NCBI GenBank assembly: GCA_021772615.1
Contig: JAJFLQ010000067.1
Span: 1 to 52,246 of the forward strand
Length of the DNA: 52,246 nucleotides
Origin: Verrucomicrobiota bacterium
GTDB taxonomy: Bacteria; Verrucomicrobiota; Lentisphaeria; JABSQK01; JAJFLO01
Reading direction: 5' to 3'
Each line of letters starts with the position of its first letter. Within the stretch, counting starts at the first letter, position 1. Below the pieces are notes generated by a model, which was not told where the DNA came from, did no database searches, and was given only the letters and a program-made list of their open reading frames with translations. Shown here in pieces: positions 25,646 to 34,444 of this stretch. The translations under genes and the position numbers were made by a program.

Positions 25646-26644
25646 ATGGCAAATTTATTGTATGTAACCACCCCTATCTTACAAAAACTTCGACGACACA
25701 AGGCCTATCTCTTCTGGCTTCCGATCGTGCAGAATTTCCCCATAAAAAATGTTTCGCTTGATGATCGGTCCTACCACACCCGCGACGTGCCCCACGAGAA
25801 TGGCTACATTTACCTCACAGTCGACATGAAATTCGTCTATTGCCGCGATAATATGTTCAGTTTTCTCTACGAAGACCAGGATCTGTCGTTTCGCTTCACG
25901 GCCAGCCAGGGCGTTCTGCGCACCCTGGACGGTAAACAGTTCACGGCATTGACCGGTCAGATCGCTCGCGTTATAGCGTCGACAGATATCGAACTCGTTA
26001 ATCCCAACTCCGTGCATCACCCGCTGCTCGACGCCGGGATGTTGTCCGGCGCCAACCTCGCTTCGATCGTCTTACCGGATTCTGCGGGAAATCCCCTGAC
26101 ACCGGCCACCGCGAGCGGCAAGCCGGCGCCGAAACCGAAGAAACCGCGTGCATCACGAAAGGCCAAGGCGCCTGCTGCGGCAAAACCGGACGTTGCCGCA
26201 AAAGCTCCCGCAACAAAGCCTCCGAAGGTATCCTCCGAAGGCACAAACTCAGACCTTATACTCGGTGCCTACGACGCCGCGATTTGTGAAGATCTCTATG
26301 CCTACAGAAACAGGTCGAAAGTGAGCTACGACGCACTTGCCAAGAAATTCAAGATGGACAAGGCCGACGTCAAGAAAATCTGCTGGCACTATCGCGAAAA
26401 CGAAAAAAAAAAGAGCACCACGTCGTCGTCTGCGCCTGAAGCCGAGAAACAGGTTCAGAAGGACGCAATCGACAAGATCGTTGCCGACTATCCCGCCGAA
26501 TTATGCGAGAAGGTTGTGCACATGAAGAACGTGTCCAAGAAGAGTTATCAGTACGTAGCGGAAAAATTCGACCTGCCCATCAATGCGGTACGATTCATTT
26601 GCTCGCAAAACCTCAAGCGCCCGCGACTGCGCAACCTCCTGTAG
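25646..26644 (+). CDS. Unknown protein with Ala/Pro/Lys linker and two HTH-like modules
   Basis: A 332-residue protein of no family I recognise. The N-terminal 140 residues look like a compact mainly beta domain (GYIYLTVDMKFVYCRDNMF, then SFRFTASQGVLRTLDGKQ). A linker of about 60 residues rich in Ala, Pro and Lys, like histone H1-type or nucleoid-protein tails, follows. The C-terminal part holds two related modules: one near residue 215 (YAYRNRSKVSYDALAKKF, then ICWHYRENEKK) and one near residue 286 (VHMKNVSKKSYQYVAEKF, then FICSQNLKRPR). Each resembles a sigma-70 region 4-like or resolvase-like helix-turn-helix. The overall basic charge points to DNA binding, which is inference. Monocistronic between dinG-like and glycosyltransferase genes. 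Confidence 0.7.
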   Translation: MANLLYVTTPILQKLRRHKAYLFWLPIVQNFPIKNVSLDDRSYHTRDVPHENGYIYLTVDMKFVYCRDNMFSFLYEDQDLSFRFTASQGVLRTLDGKQFTALTGQIARVIASTDIELVNPNSVHHPLLDAGMLSGANLASIVLPDSAGNPLTPATASGKPAPKPKKPRASRKAKAPAAAKPDVAAKAPATKPPKVSSEGTNSDLILGAYDAAICEDLYAYRNRSKVSYDALAKKFKMDKADVKKICWHYRENEKKKSTTSSSAPEAEKQVQKDAIDKIVADYPAELCEKVVHMKNVSKKSYQYVAEKFDLPINAVRFICSQNLKRPRLRNLL

Positions 26645-27100
26645 CGTTTGAATCCGGCATTGGAGTTACGTCGTTCGTAAGCGTTTGCAACTCTAGCAGC
26701 CTGTCAATGTGGCCATTCAGGTGCCTCATCAGCACAGCGAACAGAATCCCCGACGCGGCGGCTGTGAATGCCAACGAACCGCGTAAAATATTGTCGCACT
26801 ACGCCGTTCGCTATCTTACAGGAATTCGCCAAGGCGTTTTAATAGCAACCGGGCCAGACGGCCAGGATTTCTATGTTGCACCGAAGCACCCCGCCGGTGT
26901 CGTCGCCACCAACGATTCCATGTCGGCTACACAATCCAATGCTCATATACGCCATACCTGCCGTTCGTATGTGGTGGGTCGTGGTTTCCTGCGCCACATT
27001 CTGGACCTGGCAGCCTGTCGGTGCAGAGGACTGACATATCAGCCAGACGTGATTTGTGTGAACGGAAAACTTCGCGCGAGCCGTGCAGGATAGCTATGCC
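26645..27100. other. Intergenic region with a doubtful open frame and two motif copies
   Basis: A plus-strand frame runs open to 27093 and includes LSHYAVRYLTGIRQGVLIA and TGPDGQDFYVAPKHPAGVV, which could be a decayed coding fragment, but its start lies inside the preceding gene in another frame and the rest is not protein-like. The region carries a full copy (27007-27021) and a shorter copy (26695-26705, AGCAGCCTGTC) of the dispersed motif, in the same orientation. Confidence 0.35.
27007..27021 (+). repeat. Dispersed GGCAGCCTGTCGG motif, copy 4
   Basis: CTGGCAGCCTGTCGG, identical over 15 bases to 18469-18483. A shorter match (AGCAGCCTGTC) lies 310 bp upstream at 26695-26705 in the same orientation. 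Both are outside secure genes. Confidence 0.4.
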
Positions 27101-28006
27101 ATGGACCATCTGCCCTTGATCAGTGTCATAACGCCCGTACACAATGCCGCTGCGTATTTACCAGAGACGATCGAAAGTGTGTTGGCACAATCCCATACGA
27201 CACTCGACTATATCCTTGTCGACGACGGATCGACGGACGCGTCACGGGAAATCATTGCGCATTACGCCGCCTGCGATGTTCGAATACGCTATCATTTTCT
27301 GCCGCATCAAGGGCGCCCTGCCCCGGCACGAAACCACGGTATCGATGACGCCCGTGGTGCGTTTATAGCGCTGGTCGATGCGGACGACATCTGGCTACCG
27401 GACAAGCTGGCGACTCAAATCGCTCGATTTCATGGCAACGACCGGCTCGGACTGGTAGCGACGAACGGCAAAATTATCGACGAGAACGGCACTGTCGGAG
27501 CGGATATGATCGGAACAGATCGGATCGAGAACGGGCATGTCTCCACGGCATCGCTTATCTTTAACGGCAACAGAATCGCAACCTCCTCGGTTCTGATGCG
27601 ATCCGACTGTGCGACGACATGCGGTCCTTTCAATACCGACTACCGAGTGAGTGATGACTATGCGATGTGGCTGCGCGTTTCGCGGCTGTATGAGATCGAG
27701 ATCCTGGAGGCGCCGCTAATTTACTATCGGCGACATACCAACAATATCAGCCGCGACCGCCTGCGAGCCAGCGAGGAATTGGTGCGAATCCTTGAGCATG
27801 AAATCGTTCCGGACACCCCACTTATGAACGATATTGGACAGCGCGTACGGCGCCTGCTGCAGCGCAAATACTGCTCACTCGGCAAACGCTTTGCAAAAAG
27901 CGGGCAACGGGACAAGGCGGCGGAGAATTTTCGCAAATCGCTGGACTTGCGCGCCGACCTTGTTGTGACAGCAAAGACGATGTTATATACGATGCTATAC
28001 CGCTGA
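27101..28006 (+). CDS. Family 2 glycosyltransferase
   Basis: A 301-residue GT-A-fold glycosyltransferase of family GT2, which moves a sugar from a nucleotide donor onto a growing glycan or lipid carrier at the cytoplasmic membrane face. The donor-binding start ISVITPVHNAAAYLPETIES and DDGSTD are followed by ARNHGIDDARG, the metal-binding LVDADDIWLP, and an acceptor-side VSDDYAMWLRVS carrying the catalytic base region. The last 50 residues (GKRFAKSGQRDKAAENFRKS) resemble one TPR helix pair. A GTG at 27083 is an alternative start; the ATG at 27101, with AGGA upstream, begins just before the first beta strand. The next gene on this strand, about 400 bp on, also appears glycosyltransferase-like. 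Confidence 0.93.
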   Translation: MDHLPLISVITPVHNAAAYLPETIESVLAQSHTTLDYILVDDGSTDASREIIAHYAACDVRIRYHFLPHQGRPAPARNHGIDDARGAFIALVDADDIWLPDKLATQIARFHGNDRLGLVATNGKIIDENGTVGADMIGTDRIENGHVSTASLIFNGNRIATSSVLMRSDCATTCGPFNTDYRVSDDYAMWLRVSRLYEIEILEAPLIYYRRHTNNISRDRLRASEELVRILEHEIVPDTPLMNDIGQRVRRLLQRKYCSLGKRFAKSGQRDKAAENFRKSLDLRADLVVTAKTMLYTMLYR

Positions 28007-28409
28007 CATCAACAGTGTGTTTCTGTGCCGATCAGCGCCACTGGCAGCCGGCTGGACATTGGGGATCATAGGTGGGGTGGGACAAAAACTCGCGGACATC
28101 ACAGAGGGGCAACGCAAAAAAATTGTAGGCGATTATTTCAGAAAATTGTTTGCCGAGTTACGGTGTCTGAGCACCGTCCCGCATAGTGCAGGACGGAAGT
28201 CGCTGATGAGCCTTAGTGCATCAACATGGCGTCCCGGCTGAAGCCCGGCTGTCCGCACAAACATGCGGGACGGCGCTCAGACAGATCGCTCTTCGCAAGA
28301 CGGTATCGGGCTGCTAGTTCCAGACGATTGCGTGAGTGCTACCTATGCAAGATTTATCCGACAGCGAGTGCATACAAACTTTTTTGTAGTGTACCTACAG
28401 AGGATTTTG
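28007..28409. other. Intergenic leader with competing hairpins
   Basis: 403 bp between two plus-strand glycosyltransferase-type genes. ACGGTG/CACCGT (28160-28165, 28172-28177) and CCGTCC/GGACGG (28174-28179, 28191-28196) are two stems that share bases 28174-28177 and so exclude each other. No T-tract follows. Open frames here are short and do not look like proteins. Confidence 0.35.
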
Positions 28410-29393
28410 ATGGGCAAAAAGAAAAAAAAAGACATCTACGGCAACATCGGCGGCCTGGTGGTGATGCGAGACAAGCGTTATGCGCGACTCAAGTCCCACG
28501 ACGCCGTGGTAACGATGATCTTGAATCAGCGTATCAAATCCCCGGGATGTTTGAACACCGGAGAAACGACACTTGATGGCATTGTATTTTCCCGAGATCG
28601 CGCGATGCAGCTGCATGCGTTACTTTCGACGTATGTCGAGCGCGTTCACAATCGCGCTCCTCTTCATATCCTCTACAAGGCAACTACGGCCCGACACCTG
28701 GCGGCATACGAACAGGTTTTCGATGTGTTTCGCGATGATATCGTCGCCGCGATCCCCGAGACCGCATTTCGGGAGCAGCTCGTGTTGCTGCTGCAAACAC
28801 TTGACAGTGAATCGGTTTTTTTCCTTACTGACGACATCCTGTTTATCCGCGAAACCGACCTGCGGCAATGCGCACGATTCGATACGAGTACGTCGATTTT
28901 CTCGCTGCGACTTGGCCGCAATCTCACCCACAGTCATATCGCGCGGTCATCGCAACCGCTGCCAAACCTGCAACCTGTACCCGCATGTACGAACGAGGCG
29001 TACTATTGGCGCTGGGCCGACGGCGAATACGAATGGCAGTATCCTCTTTCAGTCGACGGTCATATATTCTCGCGGCTCGAGATGCTGCGCATCGCTGAGA
29101 ACATTTCGTTTTCAGCCCCGAACTCGTTCGAACTGCAGATCAATCGATTCCAGGACATCTTCCTTCCGCGTTACGGCATCTGTTTCGAAACATCGCGTAT
29201 CGTGAACGTGCCATGCAACAAAGTACAGACGGAGGTTCCGAATTCATGCGGTAATGTCCATCAGGACGACCTGCTGCAAATGTGGGAAGCAGGCATGCAG
29301 ATTGATTTTCGGCTTCTGTACGACATGACGATTACCAGCGCGCATCAGGAAGTTGCCTTCGAATGCGTCGATCGCGCGACTTCACCAGTGTGA
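28410..29393 (+). CDS. Putative glycosyltransferase-like protein
   Basis: A 327-residue cytoplasmic protein. The start at 28410 is chosen because AGAGGA lies 6 bases upstream and the protein opens MGKKKKKDIYGNIGG, a basic N-terminus; the frame runs open to 28263 but without protein character. The core begins GIVFSRDRAMQLHALLSTY and APLHILYKATTARHLAAYE, then VFFLTDDILFIRETDL. This ordering (a sugar-nucleotide-type beta-alpha-beta start followed by an acidic T-D-D strand) resembles GT-A glycosyltransferases with a DxD-like metal site. The later part has FSLRLGRNLTHSH and PNSFELQINRF. It follows a GT2 gene, consistent with a glycan pathway. Family assignment is tentative. Confidence 0.65.
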   Translation: MGKKKKKDIYGNIGGLVVMRDKRYARLKSHDAVVTMILNQRIKSPGCLNTGETTLDGIVFSRDRAMQLHALLSTYVERVHNRAPLHILYKATTARHLAAYEQVFDVFRDDIVAAIPETAFREQLVLLLQTLDSESVFFLTDDILFIRETDLRQCARFDTSTSIFSLRLGRNLTHSHIARSSQPLPNLQPVPACTNEAYYWRWADGEYEWQYPLSVDGHIFSRLEMLRIAENISFSAPNSFELQINRFQDIFLPRYGICFETSRIVNVPCNKVQTEVPNSCGNVHQDDLLQMWEAGMQIDFRLLYDMTITSAHQEVAFECVDRATSPV

Positions 29394-29422
29394 GGTGAGC
29401 TGGGTGGACAGATTCCCCCTAC

Positions 29423-31345
29423 TCAATGCGCCGGCACGCCGGCCAGCACATGGTCGAAAGGTATGTGGCTGAAAATGCCAAATAGTGAATGCGAGGTCAA
29501 CTTGCTCCGGCTCAGTTTCGGTGTCGTCAGGCCGCAAAGAAACCGTGCGACACTGTGGCGATCATACAGCGCGTCGCCGAATGAAAAACGAAGCGACACG
29601 GCTTTGTCAATCATGTCCTGCGCCAGCTCCGGCCGCGGACGTTCGACGTAGACCTCGAATGCGTCCCCCATACACCCGGAGCAGTGGCCGCAGTCGGTCG
29701 TAATCGGACTGTCGAAATGCGCGCAGAGCGCAGCCATCCGGCACGTGCCGGATGCGGCGAAAGCGAGAACGGCGTTAAGACGTGCGATCTCCCGCTCTTC
29801 CCGCATTCGCGTGCGGCCGTAAAGATCGTCGGCAAGCGCGTCAAGATCATCCGCTGCGCGCCGCCGCCGGTAGCGATGCCGAACGCCCTGAACCTTTACT
29901 TCCAGCAAATTCTGATCGGCCAGGTAGTCGAGAGCGCGCACCACACGCTCCCGCGTCGACGCGGTCGCCCGTGCGGCCTGCTCAATGTCCAGCGCAAACC
30001 ATATTTTTGCCTTTTTCGCCTGCCGGAACACCCCCGCGAGGAAATCACGACGGTCGCCGGAAAAACGGTTTAGGATTTCGGCGCTTGAAAGAATGGGACG
30101 AAATCGAAAGCCGGAATAAAACGGTGTTCCTCCCTGCAACCACTGATCGAGCTCCAGATATGTCATCAGGGTGCGCACGACGAGCACCCGGATATCGTGC
30201 CGTGCCGACAACTCGTGGTAACTCACATCGAACGATTCGGGCTGTGAGAAAATGTCGTTCAGGAGGCCGAGGATCGCGGTTTGCGACGGCGTGTCGCCGT
30301 ACACAAAATTCTCCAGTGTCAGCACGTCGTCCGGACAGACAAACATGTGGCAGATTGAATCTGCGCCGTCACGACCGGAGCGACCAATCTCCTGAGCATA
30401 ATTCTCCAGGCTCTTCGGCATATTGTAGTGGTATACATAACGGATATCGGGCTTGTCGACGCCCATGCCAAATGCGATTGTCGCGGCAACAATACCGTCT
30501 CTTGAGGCGGTGAACCACTCCTGAATCACCGCTCTTTTCTCGCTTGACATGCCGGCGTGGTAAGCCCGTGCGTCCCAGCCGGATTCCGTCAGGACGGCAG
30601 CAACGTCCTCGGCGGTTTTCTGCAATGTCACATAGACGATTGCAGCGCCGGCAGGCCGCTTCCGGATTGCATCAATTAACGCGCCGTCGCGACCGGTGTC
30701 CGTCGCCGGTTCAGACAGCAGACTCAGGTTGGGCCGAAAGAAGCCCGTCCGCGTCGCACAATCCGGTGCGATATCGAGTGCGCGGCAGATATCGTCGAGG
30801 ACAGGCCGGGTTGCCGTCGCGGTCAGTGCAAGTACACGCTCTGCGCCGCAGTGTCTGGCAAATTCCGCCAGCTTCAAGTAATCCGGGCGAAAGTTGTGCC
30901 CCCACTCGGAAATGCAATGCGCCTCGTCGACCGCAAACAACGAAACCTGCAGGCGAATGACCGTCTCACGAAAGCGCTCGTTGTTGAAGCGCTCCGGCGA
31001 CACGTAGAGCAAGCGCAACGCCCCCGAACGAATGTCTGTCATCACCGCGCGGTACGCTTCCGGGGACAAGGACGAGTCCAGTCGGCGCGCCGGTATGCCA
31101 CAGCGCTCAAGAGCGTCGATTTGATCTTTCATCAACGCGATCAACGGCGATACCACCAGAGTAACGCCCGGCAATACCAGGGCGGGCAACTGATAGCACA
31201 GAGACTTGCCGCCGCCGGTTGGAAAAATCGCTGCCGCTGAGCGGCCGGCGAGGAGATTGTCGATGACCTCTATTTGTCCGGCGCGGAATTGTTCGAAACC
31301 GAAGTGCCGCTTCAGAAGCGCGCTGAGTTCATTATGTGTCGTCAT
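29423..31345 (-). CDS. recQ: RecQ-family ATP-dependent DNA helicase
   Basis: A 640-residue 3'-5' DNA helicase of the RecQ family, acting in recombination and fork repair. The N-terminal motif 0 is FGFEQFRAGQIEVIDNLL, Walker A is FPTGGGKS (41-48), the DEAH-type box is FAVDEAHCISEWGHNFRPDY including the aromatic-rich loop, LALTATATRPV is motif III, and QEIGRSGRDG is motif VI. The zinc-binding module follows at CRMAALCAHF and CGHCSGC. The remaining C-terminal 80 residues hold a short tail (HSLFGIFSHIPFDHV) rather than a clear HRDC domain. Length is close to E. coli RecQ. It is upstream-adjacent to the TMTC-like gene on the same strand with a 40-bp gap, but the functions are unrelated. Confidence 0.95.
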   Translation of the reverse strand: MTTHNELSALLKRHFGFEQFRAGQIEVIDNLLAGRSAAAIFPTGGGKSLCYQLPALVLPGVTLVVSPLIALMKDQIDALERCGIPARRLDSSLSPEAYRAVMTDIRSGALRLLYVSPERFNNERFRETVIRLQVSLFAVDEAHCISEWGHNFRPDYLKLAEFARHCGAERVLALTATATRPVLDDICRALDIAPDCATRTGFFRPNLSLLSEPATDTGRDGALIDAIRKRPAGAAIVYVTLQKTAEDVAAVLTESGWDARAYHAGMSSEKRAVIQEWFTASRDGIVAATIAFGMGVDKPDIRYVYHYNMPKSLENYAQEIGRSGRDGADSICHMFVCPDDVLTLENFVYGDTPSQTAILGLLNDIFSQPESFDVSYHELSARHDIRVLVVRTLMTYLELDQWLQGGTPFYSGFRFRPILSSAEILNRFSGDRRDFLAGVFRQAKKAKIWFALDIEQAARATASTRERVVRALDYLADQNLLEVKVQGVRHRYRRRRAADDLDALADDLYGRTRMREEREIARLNAVLAFAASGTCRMAALCAHFDSPITTDCGHCSGCMGDAFEVYVERPRPELAQDMIDKAVSLRFSFGDALYDRHSVARFLCGLTTPKLSRSKLTSHSLFGIFSHIPFDHVLAGVPAH

Positions 31346-31385
31346 GTGGTGTGATCCGTTTTAGCTCGTTTTCGTATCCCGCCCG

Positions 31386-33149
31386 CTACTCCTCACGCTC
31401 CCGCGGCGGCTCCGGAGTGTACTGCGGCGATTGCGCCATGATACGCAGCACATTTTCGTGATTCCGCCGCGCCGCGACATTTTCCGGCGCTGCATTACGA
31501 GCGAGCGTGAATTCGTGCGCCGCTCCCTCCAAATCTCCGGCACGCGCCCGTACAATGCCTAGATTTATCCGGGCATCGATGTATGCGGAGTCAAGTGCCA
31601 GAGTGGATTCGAAACACAAAATCGCCGCGGCTGAGTCGCCGACGGCGAGATAGACGTTTCCAAGATTAAAATAGGTGTTTGCATGCGTTGGGTTAATGCG
31701 CAACGACTCCGTCAGATGAAAAATCGCCTGGTCGTAGGCGCCGCGTCGGCCCAATGCCGATCCGAGGCTCGCATGTGCCATGAAATTTCCGCGTTCTTTT
31801 GCGACGCTGTCGCTCCAAAGCGTAACACTATTTTCCCATATCTTCACGCGCTGGCTGGTGAATCCGAGAAGTACGGCGACAACGCCGACCTGCCCCATTC
31901 TAATCGCCGTCGTACGTCGCCCGCTCCCGGCGGATGCGGCGTCGCCGTACCGATGCAGCACAAGCGCAAGAGCGTAGAATACGCCGATCGCCGCAATGTA
32001 AATATAGCGATCCGCCATTTTTATGCCGATCGGGATGATGTTCGACGCAGGGAACCAGCCGATAGCGAACCAGCCTGCGCAGAATGTCAGCGTCCGTCGT
32101 TGCCGACTTCCGGCGCGGCATAATCCGAACAGCAATGCGCCGATAGCAACAATCGCCGCGAGAACCTTTGCATCCAGAATGCTCGTCGTCATCCTATCGA
32201 CATACCGACAGTTCAGCCACAGCGGCACGACGAGATTGCGAAAATAATCGGCCAACACCCGCAACATGGTAAGTAGCGTATATACAGGTCGGTCCTGGTA
32301 ATGGCCTTTCGACGCACCCCCTTCCGCGCCCCCCCCAACCAATGCGCGCCAGAGAATCGGCGCCAGGATCGCGCACACCACAAACAGACCGCCGTACATC
32401 GCCAGACGCCGGCGCACGGCCGCTTTTTTTTCCAGTTTTACCGCGCCGGTGACGTCACAAAGGACGTATAACCCGGGCAGCATCACTCCGAGTGGACTGG
32501 ACAGTATTGCCAGAACCGTTGCTGCCAGAGAGGCGAACATGAACCACCAGCGGCGTCCGCCGCCACGACCGCTTTCGGCATAGCAATACAATCCCGCGCA
32601 CGTAAAGAAGCCGAGGAGACAGTACTTGCGTCCGGATACCCAGGCAACAGCTTCAACATTCACGGGATGCACCGCAAAAACCAGCGCCGTAAAAAGCGCA
32701 GTCATCCCTACGGCGCTCGCGGAAGCATGCGGGAAAAACGTCGAGGTGACCCGCCAAAGAAACAGCAACAACAACACCGCCGCGGCAGTATGCAGCAAAA
32801 CATTTGTGAGTTGATAGCCCACGGGGTTCAACTGCCATAGCTGGTAGTCGAGAGCGTAACTCAGGACGCGGATTGGCTGGTACGTCCAGCCTGAAACCGG
32901 TGTAAAGATGGTGACCAGATTGTCGAGTGACAACGATCGTATCGTCGTATTCCGGACAACCAGGGATTCGTCGTCCCAGTTCGTGAACTCGTTATCCATG
33001 GAAGACGAGTAGATCAGGTTCGAATAGGCGAGTATGGTAACAGTAACAACAATGGCCGCGTACCGCAGTTTCCGCCCTGGTTTCGAATCACTGACTCCGG
33101 CTACCGGATGTAAAGCTGCGGGTGCATCCGCCGGGTTAAATTCCGTCAT
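31386..33149 (-). CDS. TMTC-like membrane protein with C-terminal TPR repeats
   Basis: A 587-residue protein with about ten membrane helices followed by tetratricopeptide repeats, the layout of bacterial relatives of TMTC/PMT-type O-mannosyl or glycosyl transferases. The first periplasmic loop has NEFTNWDDESLVVRN, the acidic D-D/E site typical of GT-C enzymes, and FTPVSGWTYQPIRVLSYALD follows. VHPVNVEAVAWVSGRK is a strong TMTC-family motif, as is PASNIIPIGIKMADRYIYIA. TPR units start at AHASLGSALGRRGAYDQAIF, then ANTYFNLGNVYLAVGDSAAA and DARINLGIVRARAGDLEGAA. ATG 33149 is preferred over 33185. It is divergent from a GT39-like gene with overlapping start regions, so both may glycosylate exported substrates. 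Confidence 0.87.
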   Translation of the reverse strand: MTEFNPADAPAALHPVAGVSDSKPGRKLRYAAIVVTVTILAYSNLIYSSSMDNEFTNWDDESLVVRNTTIRSLSLDNLVTIFTPVSGWTYQPIRVLSYALDYQLWQLNPVGYQLTNVLLHTAAAVLLLLFLWRVTSTFFPHASASAVGMTALFTALVFAVHPVNVEAVAWVSGRKYCLLGFFTCAGLYCYAESGRGGGRRWWFMFASLAATVLAILSSPLGVMLPGLYVLCDVTGAVKLEKKAAVRRRLAMYGGLFVVCAILAPILWRALVGGGAEGGASKGHYQDRPVYTLLTMLRVLADYFRNLVVPLWLNCRYVDRMTTSILDAKVLAAIVAIGALLFGLCRAGSRQRRTLTFCAGWFAIGWFPASNIIPIGIKMADRYIYIAAIGVFYALALVLHRYGDAASAGSGRRTTAIRMGQVGVVAVLLGFTSQRVKIWENSVTLWSDSVAKERGNFMAHASLGSALGRRGAYDQAIFHLTESLRINPTHANTYFNLGNVYLAVGDSAAAILCFESTLALDSAYIDARINLGIVRARAGDLEGAAHEFTLARNAAPENVAARRNHENVLRIMAQSPQYTPEPPREREE

Positions 33150-33194
33150 GATACGATTATTCCCTCTACTGTTTGTGTACTGCATCTATATCGC

Positions 33195-34412
33195 ATGCGC
33201 ATCCCGAGTTTTTTTTTTATGGATCCGCTGGGCGGAAACGATCCCGGGGGTAACCGGACCGTGCCTGTTCGCGTGGGGGACGAGGGCCGCTACATTCACT
33301 ATGCCGAGAATCTCCTCGACGGACACTACACCGACGCAGAAAACCCCAACCTCTGGAATGGTCCGGGGTATCCAGCGATTCTTGCCGCACTGAAAGCAAT
33401 CGGGTTGCCGTGGCACAGCGCACGATACCTTAACGCCTTTTTGCTATTCGGTGCGGCTCTGTTCTTCTACTACACCCTGGCCCTGTGCTCCACGAAAATA
33501 AATACCGTCGCAGCGACCTACGTCTTGGGACTCTACCCTCCTTTTTTCAAAGACTTACATCTCATCCTTCCGGAGGCGGCCACGATTTTCATCGTTTCCG
33601 GATTCAGCTACTTCGTCATTCGGACGTACCGTGAGCGGAAAGCTGGCCACGCAGCCGCGGCAGCGGCTTTTCTCGCGTACCTCATGCTCACCAAGATTTT
33701 TTTTGCGTATGCGGTTCCTGTATGGGCTGTTAGCTGCCTGGTGCTCAAGCGGGTGCGAAGCGGCCGATGCCGCGCTGCACCCGCGGCGATCGCTGTGGCC
33801 GCATTGATGCTGTGCACCCCGTATCTGTGGTACACCTACACGCTGACCGGGAAACCATATTATTGGGGAAATTCCGGGGGCCTCTCACTGTATTGGATGT
33901 CCACGCCACATTCTGGCGAGTTCGGCGAATGGCATCCGCCGGATCTGCGACATGCACCGGCGCTGATTGTGAATCACAGCGATTTTTTTGCAACACTGTC
34001 AGACCTTTCTCACGTCGAACAGGATGAGCGGCTCAAGAAGCGTGCAGTCGCGAATATCAGGGAGAACCCGCAGAAGTTTGCGATAAATTGGGTGGCGAAT
34101 CTCGGTCGTCTGCTATTCTCGTATCCGTTTTCCTATCGGCTGCAAACACCACTTACATATCTCATCATGTTGCCAAACATGCTACTGTTCGCTGCAATGG
34201 TGTGCTGCATATATCCGACACTTCGAAAATGGAACAGTATCGCACCAGATCTGAGATTCCTGCTGATATTCGCACTGGCGTCCTTCCTCGGCACATCGTT
34301 GCTGAGCGCCTACGAGAGGCAATTTCGACCGTTGGTGCCGATTGTCCTGCTGTGGATCAATTACATCATCGCGCGTGTCATTCGGATATCATGGCGAGAT
34401 AAATCCGATTGA
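33195..34412 (+). CDS. GT39-like membrane glycosyltransferase, N-terminus split by a T10 tract
   Basis: A 405-residue polytopic protein resembling lipid-linked-sugar GT-C transferases (ArnT/PMT clan), which use polyprenyl-phosphate sugars on the outer face of the inner membrane. The first loop holds VGDEGRYIHYAENLLDGHY, the catalytic acidic motif, followed by NGPGYPAILAALKAIGLPW. About ten helices follow. In the given frame the first membrane helix is missing. It is found in another frame just upstream, MIRLFPLLFVYCIYIACASR from ATG 33148, and the two frames meet at a run of ten T (33209-33218). One base gained or lost in that run would restore a normal N-terminus, so this is a frameshift, a slippage-controlled gene, or an assembly error. 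Confidence 0.8.
   Translation: MRIPSFFFMDPLGGNDPGGNRTVPVRVGDEGRYIHYAENLLDGHYTDAENPNLWNGPGYPAILAALKAIGLPWHSARYLNAFLLFGAALFFYYTLALCSTKINTVAATYVLGLYPPFFKDLHLILPEAATIFIVSGFSYFVIRTYRERKAGHAAAAAAFLAYLMLTKIFFAYAVPVWAVSCLVLKRVRSGRCRAAPAAIAVAALMLCTPYLWYTYTLTGKPYYWGNSGGLSLYWMSTPHSGEFGEWHPPDLRHAPALIVNHSDFFATLSDLSHVEQDERLKKRAVANIRENPQKFAINWVANLGRLLFSYPFSYRLQTPLTYLIMLPNMLLFAAMVCCIYPTLRKWNSIAPDLRFLLIFALASFLGTSLLSAYERQFRPLVPIVLLWINYIIARVIRISWRDKSD
33209..33218 (+). repeat. T10 homopolymer at a frame junction
   Basis: Ten consecutive T joining the frame that encodes the missing first helix (from 33148) with the frame of the GT39-like body. Tracts of this length are prone to slippage in replication, transcription and sequencing. 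Confidence 0.75.
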
Positions 34413-34414
34413 AT

Positions 34415-34439
34415 ACTGCGGTCCGGCTCAATCCGCAGT
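34415..34439. terminator. Small hairpin between convergent genes
   Basis: ACTGCGG (34415-34421) pairs with CCGCAGT (34433-34439) around an 11-base loop, placed in the 32-bp gap between the GT39-like gene and the convergent NtrC-type gene. It could act as a shared terminator, but neither side has a strong T-tract. Confidence 0.45.
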
Positions 34440-34444
34440 TACCG

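Noticed and set aside
26503..27093. 196-codon open frame overlapping the HTH-repeat gene
   Set aside because: Its first part is a frame shadow of the preceding gene and the rest lacks homology or good composition; kept only as an intergenic note.
28195..28225. CTGATGAG sequence suggesting a hammerhead ribozyme
   Set aside because: The required GAAA core and closing stems are absent.
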